In this document: piece after piece, positions 1 to 7,010 of the stretch
How the letters are laid out: each line of letters starts with the position of its first letter
Numbering within the stretch: position 1 is the stretch's first letter
Assembly: GCA_015065075.1 (NCBI GenBank)
Contig: SVRA01000011.1
Coordinates: forward strand, 1-32,548
DNA length: 32,548 nucleotides
Reading direction: 5' to 3'
Origin: Oscillospiraceae bacterium
GTDB lineage: Bacteria; Bacillota; Clostridia; Oscillospirales; CAG-272
Position numbers and translations under genes: made by a program
The notes under the pieces: generated by a model
Databases searched by the model: none
Seen by the model: only the letters and a program-made list of their open reading frames with translations
What the model was told of the DNA's origin: nothing

Positions 1-49
1 CGACATAAGTTTATATTGTGATTTCAGAAAATTTCGGAGGTAAAATAAA

Positions 50-1012
50 ATGATCAATACATACAAGCCCGAGGGACTTCTTATCGGAACGCAACAAAAC
101 CGCGAGCTTATCTCCGCGGGACGCGTGGGACTTGAAAAAGCAATGTCGGCAGGCATAATTTTAGAGAGCACAGCCATACTATGCGACAGCGAATTGAATC
201 TCCACGTCGATCTGCGCGGAATAACGGGAATTATCCCTAAAAGCGAGGTCTGCCTTGTGAGAGACGGTGAGAGCTTCAAGGATATCGCGGTAATAACCAG
301 AGTGGGCAAACCCGTGTGCTTCAAAATTGTCTCAATAGAAGAAAAAAACGGTCGCACGATCGCCTATCTTTCTCGGCGCTTGGCACAGATCGACTGTATG
401 AACAACTATATCGCAGATCTGATTCCCGGCGATATAATCTGTTCGCGAGTGACACACCTTGAAAGCTTCGGCGCATTTGTTGACATTGGTTGCGGCATTA
501 TTTCCTTGCTTTCTGTAGATTGCATTTCGGTTTCGAGATTTTCGCACCCCAAAGACCGTTTATATAATGGAATGATAATCAATACCGTACTGAAATCTGT
601 AGACCGAGAAAAAGGCAGGATATTCGTCTCAATGCGTGAGCTTCTCGGCACTTGGGAGGAAAATGCGGCGCTCTTTTCGGCAGGTCAGACCGTCGCGGGA
701 ATTATACGTAGCGTAGAAAGCTACGGAGTCTTTGTAGAATTGACTCCCAATCTCGCAGGACTTGCAGAACTACGCGATGACGCCCATCCCTTTGAGCTCC
801 CTTGTGGCAGTCTTGCCGCCGTATACATAAAAAGCATTATCCCCGAGAGGATGAAGATAAAGCTTGTGCTCATTGACTCTTATAAAGGCGATCCTGCCGT
901 ATCTGAACTTAAATATTTTGTTGACTGCAGTACGACGAAGCATATAGATAGTTGGAGGTATTCTCCTCTCGGTTGCTCAAAGACCGTTGAAACGCTTTTT
1001 GAAACAGAGTGA
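50..1012 (+). CDS. S1-repeat RNA-binding protein (ribosomal protein S1-like)
   Basis: The 320-residue protein reads as three successive S1-type OB-fold segments, at about residues 29-107, 123-197 and 209-275. The second and third carry the typical 'GAFVDI' and 'YGVFVEL' strands after a 'G..V...V' start; the first is divergent. Such proteins bind single-stranded RNA, classically to help mRNA docking on the 30S subunit, or act as cytoplasmic regulators. It is shorter than a full bS1 of four to six repeats, so it may be a Firmicute S1-like factor rather than true rpsA; the exact role is not decided. The start is set by GGAGG at 36-40, nine bases before the ATG. The gene is followed by a strong terminator at 1027-1072. 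Its upstream partner, if any, lies outside the window. Confidence 0.8.
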   Translation: MINTYKPEGLLIGTQQNRELISAGRVGLEKAMSAGIILESTAILCDSELNLHVDLRGITGIIPKSEVCLVRDGESFKDIAVITRVGKPVCFKIVSIEEKNGRTIAYLSRRLAQIDCMNNYIADLIPGDIICSRVTHLESFGAFVDIGCGIISLLSVDCISVSRFSHPKDRLYNGMIINTVLKSVDREKGRIFVSMRELLGTWEENAALFSAGQTVAGIIRSVESYGVFVELTPNLAGLAELRDDAHPFELPCGSLAAVYIKSIIPERMKIKLVLIDSYKGDPAVSELKYFVDCSTTKHIDSWRYSPLGCSKTVETLFETE

Positions 1013-1026
1013 TATATATATACCAG

Positions 1027-1072
1027 AAAAGGACTTACACGTCATTATTACTAAGTGCAAGTCCTTTTTATT
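1027..1072 (+). terminator. Rho-independent terminator after the S1-like gene
   Basis: An AAAAGGACTT arm pairs with AAGTCCTTTT across a loop, with an extra CAC/GTG inner stem after one mismatch, and is followed by TTTTTATTG. Confidence 0.85.
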
Positions 1073-1123
1073 GTGCACTTTTATATAAATGTGGCTTGTT
1101 TGTAAATTGTTGGTGGAGTAGTC

Positions 1124-1152
1124 TTGACACGGCAGATCATTTATGATATAAT
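1124..1152 (+). promoter_or_regulatory. Sigma-A type promoter of the first solute-binding lipoprotein
   Basis: TTGACA at 1124-1129 and TATAAT at 1147-1152 are perfect consensus boxes separated by 17 bases. The predicted leader is about 55 bases, with GAAAGGA at 1195-1201, an unusually long 14 bases before the ATG. Confidence 0.85.
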
Positions 1153-1215
1153 ATTTGAGTAAACTTGGGCAAAAGCAAGTAAACAAAATTTTATGAAAGG
1201 ATTTTTAAACCGAAA

Positions 1216-2748
1216 ATGAAAAAATCATTCAAAATTCTCGCGCTCCTTCTCTCACTTGTAATGATGCTTTCCGTATTCGCTGCGTGTGATAATGGAAGTG
1301 GCGACGGTGACAAAACGGGTGATGAAGAAACTACAACTACAGGAAGTGGCGAAACTACTGTAAGTGGTAGCGAAAGTAACAACGATAGCAACAGCGAAAG
1401 CGACAGCAACAAAGGTGAAACGACCACAAAGGTCGAGGAAGTAACCGAAGTAATGCCTGACATTGATAAAAAGGATTACGGTGCTGAGTTCTATCTTTCC
1501 GTTCTTAACGACACCAATCCTATGGATCACTATTGGGTCGAAGAAAGTAACAACGACGTGTTGTCCGCAGCTCTTTACGATCGTCAGGAAAAGGTAAAGA
1601 ACTATCTTGGTGTTGAAGTATTGGCTTCTATGGCAGGTCATTTTGAAACCTACACTGAGGATTTAAAAACTGCCGTAAAGAATAAGTCCGGCGGTATAGA
1701 TACCCTCCTTACCCACGTATCCAGCGGTGTATCGGGTCTTATCACGGGCGCATATCTTACTCCCTTTGGCGATCTTCCCGGTGTTGATCTCGACGCAGAC
1801 TATTGGAACCAGGATTTTATGGAGGCACTTTCCGTTTGTGACGAGTATCTCCTCGGATTCAGCGATTTCAATATTCTTTACACCTATGTAATAGCTTATA
1901 ACGTAGATCTCCTTGCAAAATATGACGATGCTCTCAATAAGAGCGTATATCAGATGGTAGATGACTATGAGTGGACACTCCAGCAGTTCATAGACATTGC
2001 AAAGCTTGGTCACATCGACAACGGTAGCGTTGAGAAGAGCCAGTACGGTCTTACAGGTCAGCTGTGGGTACCGTGGTGCGGATTCCTTGAGGCATGTGGA
2101 GTTAACCTTGTTGAAATTAACGATAAGGGTATGTATGAGATCTCCTATATGAACGACGTTTATAAGGAAAGAACTCAGAATATCGTTACTGCACTTACCG
2201 AGCTCGCTGCTTCTAAAGAGGTTTGTGTAGACTATCAGTCTGTAACTGCTCCCAAGGTTCCCTTCGAGTCAGGAAGAGCTCTTATGACTCTTACCGCTAC
2301 TATCAACGTTGACGATTACCTCAACTATGATATCGACTTCGGAGTTCTTCCCTATCCTACCTACGATACTAACCAGAAGGAATACCGTTCACTTCAGTGG
2401 GGCGGATATCTTGCAGTTCCCGCATTCCTTGAGGATGAGGAGATGGTAGGTGAAACTCTCGAGATGCTCTCCTTCTTCTCCGAGGACGTTAAGACCGCTT
2501 ACTATCAGAAGCTTCTCGGAAAGCAGATCGCAGATAACCCTGATGACAGAAGAATGCTTGAGATCATCTGGGATAGTGTTTGCACCGACTTCGGTCAGAC
2601 CTTTGACGAGATCTCCGGTAACCCCTTGTATATGCTTCCCATAGTTACAAGCGGAACTACCTCTCTTACCTCCTTCTATGAAGGAAGAACCAACGGTGGT
2701 AACAAGTCCATCATCAACTTCCTTAAGAAGGTTGACAAAAAGTATTGA
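1216..2748 (+). CDS. Extracellular solute-binding lipoprotein, copy A
   Basis: This 510-residue protein begins with a lipoprotein signal peptide (hydrophobic residues 5-22, lipobox ending FAAC, lipidated Cys24). A Ser/Thr/Glu/Asn-rich spacer runs from about 25 to 80, followed by a fold resembling ABC sugar-binding proteins: aromatic-rich segments such as 'DADYWNQDF' and 'VDDYEWTLQQFIDIAKLG', and a late 'QWGGYLAVPA' segment. The likely role is to capture a carbohydrate or related solute at the outer face of the membrane for an ABC importer. No permease or ATPase gene is adjacent, so the partner must be elsewhere. A close paralog follows at 2990-4480. Each copy has its own promoter and terminator, so they can be regulated separately. 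The ligand cannot be told from sequence. Confidence 0.85.
   Translation: MKKSFKILALLLSLVMMLSVFAACDNGSGDGDKTGDEETTTTGSGETTVSGSESNNDSNSESDSNKGETTTKVEEVTEVMPDIDKKDYGAEFYLSVLNDTNPMDHYWVEESNNDVLSAALYDRQEKVKNYLGVEVLASMAGHFETYTEDLKTAVKNKSGGIDTLLTHVSSGVSGLITGAYLTPFGDLPGVDLDADYWNQDFMEALSVCDEYLLGFSDFNILYTYVIAYNVDLLAKYDDALNKSVYQMVDDYEWTLQQFIDIAKLGHIDNGSVEKSQYGLTGQLWVPWCGFLEACGVNLVEINDKGMYEISYMNDVYKERTQNIVTALTELAASKEVCVDYQSVTAPKVPFESGRALMTLTATINVDDYLNYDIDFGVLPYPTYDTNQKEYRSLQWGGYLAVPAFLEDEEMVGETLEMLSFFSEDVKTAYYQKLLGKQIADNPDDRRMLEIIWDSVCTDFGQTFDEISGNPLYMLPIVTSGTTSLTSFYEGRTNGGNKSIINFLKKVDKKY
1666..1769 (+). repeat. Identical 104-base block shared with 3395-3498 (copy A)
   Basis: Aligning the two solute-binding genes by eye gives 104 consecutive identical bases here and at 3395-3498, synonymous sites included. 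The preceding 5' portion of the coding region is only about three-quarters identical. Confidence 0.9.
2521..2612 (+). repeat. Identical 92-base block shared with 4253-4344 (copy A)
   Basis: A second run of 92 identical bases falls in the C-terminal part of the two solute-binding genes, within a longer region of near identity. The sequence diverges again just downstream, around 2613-2680. Confidence 0.9.
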
Positions 2749-2802
2749 TAAGATTCGTATTTGATCAAACCTATTTTGGCAATTTGAATTCGAATACATA
2801 GT

Positions 2803-2842
2803 AAAAGACCCGTGTGTCACAAAAGTGGCACACGGGTCTTTT
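2803..2842 (+). terminator. Terminator after solute-binding copy A
   Basis: The 14-base arm AAAAGACCCGTGTG pairs with CACACGGGTCTTTT, with a further CAC/GTG inner stem, and is followed by TTTGTTT. Confidence 0.9.
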
Positions 2843-2918
2843 GTTTAAAATCTTACAAAGTACAGATTTGATAAATATGACGTATTTGTAAATATTTTTT
2901 AATGTTAATTTGGTGATA

Positions 2919-2947
2919 TTGACACTTTTTTTAGACTGTGATATAAT
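2919..2947 (+). promoter_or_regulatory. Sigma-A type promoter of solute-binding copy B
   Basis: TTGACA at 2919-2924 and TATAAT at 2942-2947 are perfect boxes with a 17-base spacer. The region just upstream of the -35 box is AT-rich and differs from that of copy A. Confidence 0.85.
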
Positions 2948-2989
2948 GCTATTGTGGAAAAATTTTTATGAAAGGATATTTAACTCAAA

Positions 2990-4480
2990 ATGAAAATTTC
3001 ATTTAAAATTCTCGCGCTCCTTCTCGCATTTGTAATGATGCTTTCCGTATTCGCTGCGTGTGATAATGGGAATGACGACGGTGAGAAAACGAGTGAAGAA
3101 GAAACTACAACTGCAGCAGGTGGCGATGATAGTGGTAGCAAAGAAGAAACTACTGCAAAAGTCGAGGAGACCACCGAGGTAATGCCTGATATTGAGAAAA
3201 AGGACTACAAAACAGAGTTTTATCTTTCCATTTTGTCAGACAGTAACCCTACGGAGCACTACTGGGTCGAGAAGAATGACAACGACGTATTGTCTGCGGC
3301 TCTCTATGAGCGTCAGGAAAAGATAAAAAATCACCTTGGGGTTGAGATTCTGGCATCTTCTGCGGGTCATTTTGAAACCTACACTGAGGATTTCAAAACT
3401 GCCGTAAAGAATAAGTCCGGCGGTATAGATACCCTCCTTACCCACGTATCCAGCGGTGTATCGGGTCTTATCACGGGCGCATATCTTACTCCCTTTGGTG
3501 ATCTTCCCGGTGTTGATCTAGACGCGGATTATTGGAATCTGGAGTTTATGGAGGACCTTTCCGTTTGTGACGAGTATCTCCTCGGATTTAGTGATTTCAA
3601 CATTCTCTACACCTTTGTAATTGCTTATAACGTAGATCTTCTGGCAAAGTACGATGATGCTCTCGATAAGAGTGTATATCAGATGGTAGACGACTATGAG
3701 TGGACCCTTCAGCAGTTTATAGACATCGTAAAGCTTGGTCACATCGACAACGGTAGCGTTGAGAAGAATCAGTACGGCCTTACAGGTCAGCAGTGGGTGC
3801 CGTGGTGCGGATTCCTTGAGGCCTGCGGAGTTAACCTCGTTGAGATGAACGATCAGGGTATATATGAGATTTCCTATATGAACGATGTTTATAAGGAAAG
3901 AACTCAAAATATCGTTACCGCACTTACCGAGCTCGCTGCTTCTAAAGAGGTTTGTTTAGATTACAAGGTTGCCGGCGCAAATATGACGGTTCCCTTCGAG
4001 TCAGGAAGAGCTCTTATGACTCTTACAGATACCATTTATCTTGATAACTATCTCAATTTTGATATCGACTTCGGAGTTCTTCCCTATCCTACTTACGATA
4101 CTAACCAGAAGGAATACCGTTCACTTCAGTGGGGCGGATATCTTGCAGTTCCCGCATTTCTTGAAAATGAAGAGATGGTAGGCGAGACCCTCGAGATGCT
4201 CTCCTTCTTCTCCAAGGACGTTAAGACCGCTTACTATCAGAAGCTTCTCGGTAAGCAGATCGCAGATAACCCTGATGACAGAAGAATGCTTGAGATCATC
4301 TGGGATAGTGTTTGCACCGACTTCGGTCAGACCTTTGACGAGATTTGTGGTGGTACATTGTATATGCTTCCTTTTACCACGAGTGGAGAAATTTCTCTCA
4401 CCTCCTTCTATGAAGGAAGAACCAACGGTGGTAACAAGTCCATCATCAACTTCCTTAAGAAGGTTGACAAAAAATATTGA
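2990..4480 (+). CDS. Extracellular solute-binding lipoprotein, copy B
   Basis: This 496-residue paralog of the upstream gene shares the signal peptide, Cys24 lipidation site and solute-binding fold. The acidic Thr/Glu/Ser spacer is shorter and clearly different, and the first part of the mature domain, about residues 60-115, is the most diverged. Changes cluster in the spacer, the N-terminal lobe, the stretch 'DYKVAGANMT' near residue 325, and around residues 450-465, while other stretches are identical even in DNA. The likely role is binding of a related solute at the membrane surface. It may have a shifted ligand range or different expression. The converging GH4/AraC module immediately downstream makes a carbohydrate ligand plausible, but this is inference from neighbourhood only. 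Confidence 0.85.
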   Translation: MKISFKILALLLAFVMMLSVFAACDNGNDDGEKTSEEETTTAAGGDDSGSKEETTAKVEETTEVMPDIEKKDYKTEFYLSILSDSNPTEHYWVEKNDNDVLSAALYERQEKIKNHLGVEILASSAGHFETYTEDFKTAVKNKSGGIDTLLTHVSSGVSGLITGAYLTPFGDLPGVDLDADYWNLEFMEDLSVCDEYLLGFSDFNILYTFVIAYNVDLLAKYDDALDKSVYQMVDDYEWTLQQFIDIVKLGHIDNGSVEKNQYGLTGQQWVPWCGFLEACGVNLVEMNDQGIYEISYMNDVYKERTQNIVTALTELAASKEVCLDYKVAGANMTVPFESGRALMTLTDTIYLDNYLNFDIDFGVLPYPTYDTNQKEYRSLQWGGYLAVPAFLENEEMVGETLEMLSFFSKDVKTAYYQKLLGKQIADNPDDRRMLEIIWDSVCTDFGQTFDEICGGTLYMLPFTTSGEISLTSFYEGRTNGGNKSIINFLKKVDKKY

Positions 4481-4500
4481 TCTATAGCTTATTACATAAC

Positions 4501-4535
4501 AAAAATCCCGACGGACGATGTCCGTCGGGATTTTT
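4501..4535. terminator. Bidirectional terminator between the binding-protein genes and GH4
   Basis: The 16-base arm beginning AAAAATCCCGACGG pairs perfectly with its partner across a GAT loop. A T-tract ends the plus-strand arm and an A-tract begins the other, so it can stop transcription from both convergent genes. Confidence 0.92.
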
Positions 4536-4543
4536 GTGTATTA

Positions 4544-5875
4544 TCAGTTATACTTGGGAAGCCAATCCTTCTCTGCCTCGAGAAGCTCATCGCACATTTT
4601 GATTATGTCGTCTATCGAGAGCTCGGACGAGGTGTGAGGATCGAGCATTGCTGCCTGATAGATAGCGTCCTTCTTCTTGGTTACAGCCGCTTCAATAGTA
4701 AGAAGCTGAGGGTTGATGTTGGTCATATTCATAGCGGCGAGCTGCGTGGGAAGCTTACCGACTACGGTAGGCTGAATACCAAGCTTGTTTACAAGACAAG
4801 GAACCTCAACGCAAGCTTCGGATGGGAGGTTGGTGATAAGACCCTTGTTGAGAACGTTTCCGTTGATCTTAAAGGGATTATCGGTAACTACAGCCTCCAT
4901 GATATGAGATGCGTATTCGCGAGATCTTTCATGGCTGATGTTTCCGTTCAGGTATTCTTCCTTTGCCTGCTTCCAGCCCGCTATCTGATTTACGCAACGG
5001 CGAGGATACTCGTCAAGCGGGATCCTGTATCTTTCGATAAGCTCGGGATACTTGGACTTGATGAAGAAATTATTATATTCAGCGTTGTGCTCGCTGGATT
5101 CGGTGCAATAGTATCCAAATCTACGGATATATTCAAAGCGTACGAGGTCGTAGCAATTCTCGGGAGGATTTTCAAGTATCTCGCAAGCGCGGCGGCGGAT
5201 CTCGGGATAGAGGTCGTTTCCGTCTGCATCCTCGATCTCAAGCAGCCAAGCCATGTGGTTGATACCTGCGATCTTTTCCTTTATAGGCATCTTAACCTCG
5301 TTGATCATTCCAAGTCCGGTAAGAAGATGCTCCTTGGAGCAGACCTGAACGCTGTGGCAAAGACCTACGGTCTTAATATCAGTAAATCTCTGCATATATC
5401 CCGAAAGCATAGCCATGGGGTTGGTGTAATTAAGGAAGAGCGCACGGGGGCAAACCTGAGCCATATCCTCGGCGAAATCCTGAAGCACAGGGATGGTACG
5501 GAGTGCTCTGAAAATACCGCCTATACCGAGGGTATCTGCTATGGTCTGACGAAGACCGTACTTCTTGGGTATCTCAAAATCGATGATCGTGCAAGGATCG
5601 TATCCTCCGACCTGGATAGCGTCAACTACGAAATCGGCTCCGCGAAGAGCATCCTTTCGGTTTTCAACACCGAGGTATTTGGTGATTCTTGCTCTGCCCT
5701 CGTTGATGTTCTTGTTGAGCGCGTTTACCATTATGTAGGACTCCTCGAGTCTTTCCGGATCAATGTCGTAAAGCGCAATTTCGAAATCTCTCAGCGCGGG
5801 AGTAAGCATAGCGTCACCAATAACGTTCTTGGCAAAAACGGTGCTTCCTGCGCCCATAAATGTGATCTTTCCCAT
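4544..5875 (-). CDS. Glycoside hydrolase family 4, alpha-galactosidase (MelA) type
   Basis: The 443-residue cytoplasmic enzyme belongs to the NAD- and metal-dependent GH4 family, which cleaves glycosides by an oxidation-elimination route. The Rossmann start 'FMGAGSTVFAKN' lies at residues 6-17. 'DTLGIGGIFRALRT' (114-127), 'NYTNPM' (149-154), 'GLCHSV' with metal-ligand Cys173, and 'GINHMAW' with His207 are all present. The motif set is closest to MelA-type alpha-galactosidases; an alpha-galacturonidase or alpha-glucosidase specificity cannot be excluded. The length is normal for the family. GGAGG lies eight bases before the ATG. The AraC gene lies 55 bases upstream on the same strand, so the two are probably co-transcribed and the regulator likely senses the enzyme's sugar. 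Confidence 0.9.
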   Translation of the reverse strand: MGKITFMGAGSTVFAKNVIGDAMLTPALRDFEIALYDIDPERLEESYIMVNALNKNINEGRARITKYLGVENRKDALRGADFVVDAIQVGGYDPCTIIDFEIPKKYGLRQTIADTLGIGGIFRALRTIPVLQDFAEDMAQVCPRALFLNYTNPMAMLSGYMQRFTDIKTVGLCHSVQVCSKEHLLTGLGMINEVKMPIKEKIAGINHMAWLLEIEDADGNDLYPEIRRRACEILENPPENCYDLVRFEYIRRFGYYCTESSEHNAEYNNFFIKSKYPELIERYRIPLDEYPRRCVNQIAGWKQAKEEYLNGNISHERSREYASHIMEAVVTDNPFKINGNVLNKGLITNLPSEACVEVPCLVNKLGIQPTVVGKLPTQLAAMNMTNINPQLLTIEAAVTKKKDAIYQAAMLDPHTSSELSIDDIIKMCDELLEAEKDWLPKYN

Positions 5876-5930
5876 AAAATAGACCTCCGTTTATTTGTTT
5901 TATATTAACCGCTTTTTTGCGGTAAAGTTC

Positions 5931-6743
5931 TTAATGATGCTTGTTTTTGTATTCGTTTGGAGTGCATCCCGTATGTTTTTTGAAGTACGGGAAAAAGTAG
6001 GTATCCGATGAAAATCCACTCATCGCAGCTATCTCCCCTATGGAAAGCTCTTTTCGAGTCAGTATAAGGGATTTGGCGTGGTTAAGTCTGCAATTATCAA
6101 GGAATGAGTGAACGGTGCTGCCCGTAAACCTTTTAAAATCTCTGTCAAGCTTGGATCGGCTTATCGCGAACCGTTGTGATACAGAGGCGCTGTCTATCTG
6201 TTCGCAGAAATGCTCCGCGATATACTGAAGAACGTCCTGAATGTAGAACGATGAGGTTCCTATTCTAACGGGCGGTTCAACGGGCTCAAAATTATAAAGC
6301 TTATTGAGAAAAAGTGCCAGTAAAAGCTCTTTTTCGCTTGTCGTTTCGCCGTTCACAGTCAAAATAAGAGATTTCAACTGCTCTGCCTGCTCATCCGAAA
6401 GCCTGAACAAAAGCCCTGAATTTCTGATGCTCATCATATCGGGTATAAGGTGCGGATCGAAGGATTTGAGCGTTTTTTCGTCGAAATAAAAGACGAATCT
6501 TTCAAAATCCTCGCCGTCGGTCTCGTCGCAGGACATAGAGTGTATAGTATACGGCGTTGAAATGATCACGCACGGATATTTGCAGACGTACTCTACTCCG
6601 TTAATGACTGATTTCTGCGTGACGTTTTTAGTGCAGAAATAGACCTCGTATTGAGGATGGGTGTGCGAATGAGGCATCGTCGAGGGGTCCTTCCAATAGC
6701 CGATAGTTATTTCGTTTCCGGTATCCTCAAGAAACTTGCTCAT
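5931..6743 (-). CDS. AraC-family transcriptional regulator
   Basis: The 270-residue protein has an N-terminal cupin-like sensor portion, with 'HSHTHPQYEVYF' near the start as in AraC cupins. The C-terminal double helix-turn-helix covers roughly the last 100 residues, including 'ISRSKLDRDFKRFTG' and 'IGEIAAMSGFSSDTYFFPYFKKHTG.TP.EY'. Such regulators bind a sugar through the cupin and activate carbohydrate genes. I place the start at 6743 rather than the ATG at 6761: AAAGGGGA lies between them at good spacing for the inner ATG, and the longer version adds only six residues that overlap the ribosome-binding site. It is followed 55 bases later by the GH4 gene, its probable target. Confidence 0.9.
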   Translation of the reverse strand: MSKFLEDTGNEITIGYWKDPSTMPHSHTHPQYEVYFCTKNVTQKSVINGVEYVCKYPCVIISTPYTIHSMSCDETDGEDFERFVFYFDEKTLKSFDPHLIPDMMSIRNSGLLFRLSDEQAEQLKSLILTVNGETTSEKELLLALFLNKLYNFEPVEPPVRIGTSSFYIQDVLQYIAEHFCEQIDSASVSQRFAISRSKLDRDFKRFTGSTVHSFLDNCRLNHAKSLILTRKELSIGEIAAMSGFSSDTYFFPYFKKHTGCTPNEYKNKHH

Positions 6744-6799
6744 TGAATCTTCCCCTTTCATAATATTGCGTCAGGATAATATTCCCTCATCATATTTTA

Positions 6800-6828
6800 A
6801 TTATATCACTCGTTTTGTTTCGTTACAA
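6800..6828 (-). promoter_or_regulatory. Promoter of the araC-GH4 unit
   Basis: On the minus strand, TTGTAA (6823-6828) and TATAAT (6800-6805) are spaced by 17 bases. The weak -35 box fits a promoter needing an activator. Three CGTCA-centred repeats lie around it (see findings). Confidence 0.6.
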
Positions 6829-6971
6829 TGATTTATTCCGTCAAATAATACCTTCAGACTACGATTTTTCGTCAATATTGCAAAACAACACGCTAAAAAG
6901 CGCCAAATTAATATGTTTTACATTTAAATTATAGTACACAACTAAAAAAAAGTCAATACAAAAAATGAAAA

Positions 6972-7004
6972 AGCAGTCGGTCAAAAAATACTTGACCAAC
7001 TGCT
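6972..7004 (-). terminator. Terminator of pcrA
   Basis: On the minus strand AGCAGT pairs with ACTGCT, and GGTCA with TGACC after a mismatch. A T-rich tract, TTTTTCATTTTT, follows at 6961-6971. Confidence 0.85.
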
Positions 7005-7010
7005 GAATTT

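Noticed and set aside
1192-1218. A short upstream frame starting at ATGAAAGGA and overlapping the solute-binding copy A start as ATGA.
   Set aside because: The paralog's leader is one base shorter, so the frame is not kept there. It is likely just the ribosome-binding region.
4634-5908. A 424-residue open frame antisense to the GH4 gene.
   Set aside because: It is a shadow of the strongly supported GH4 frame, with no signal or motif.
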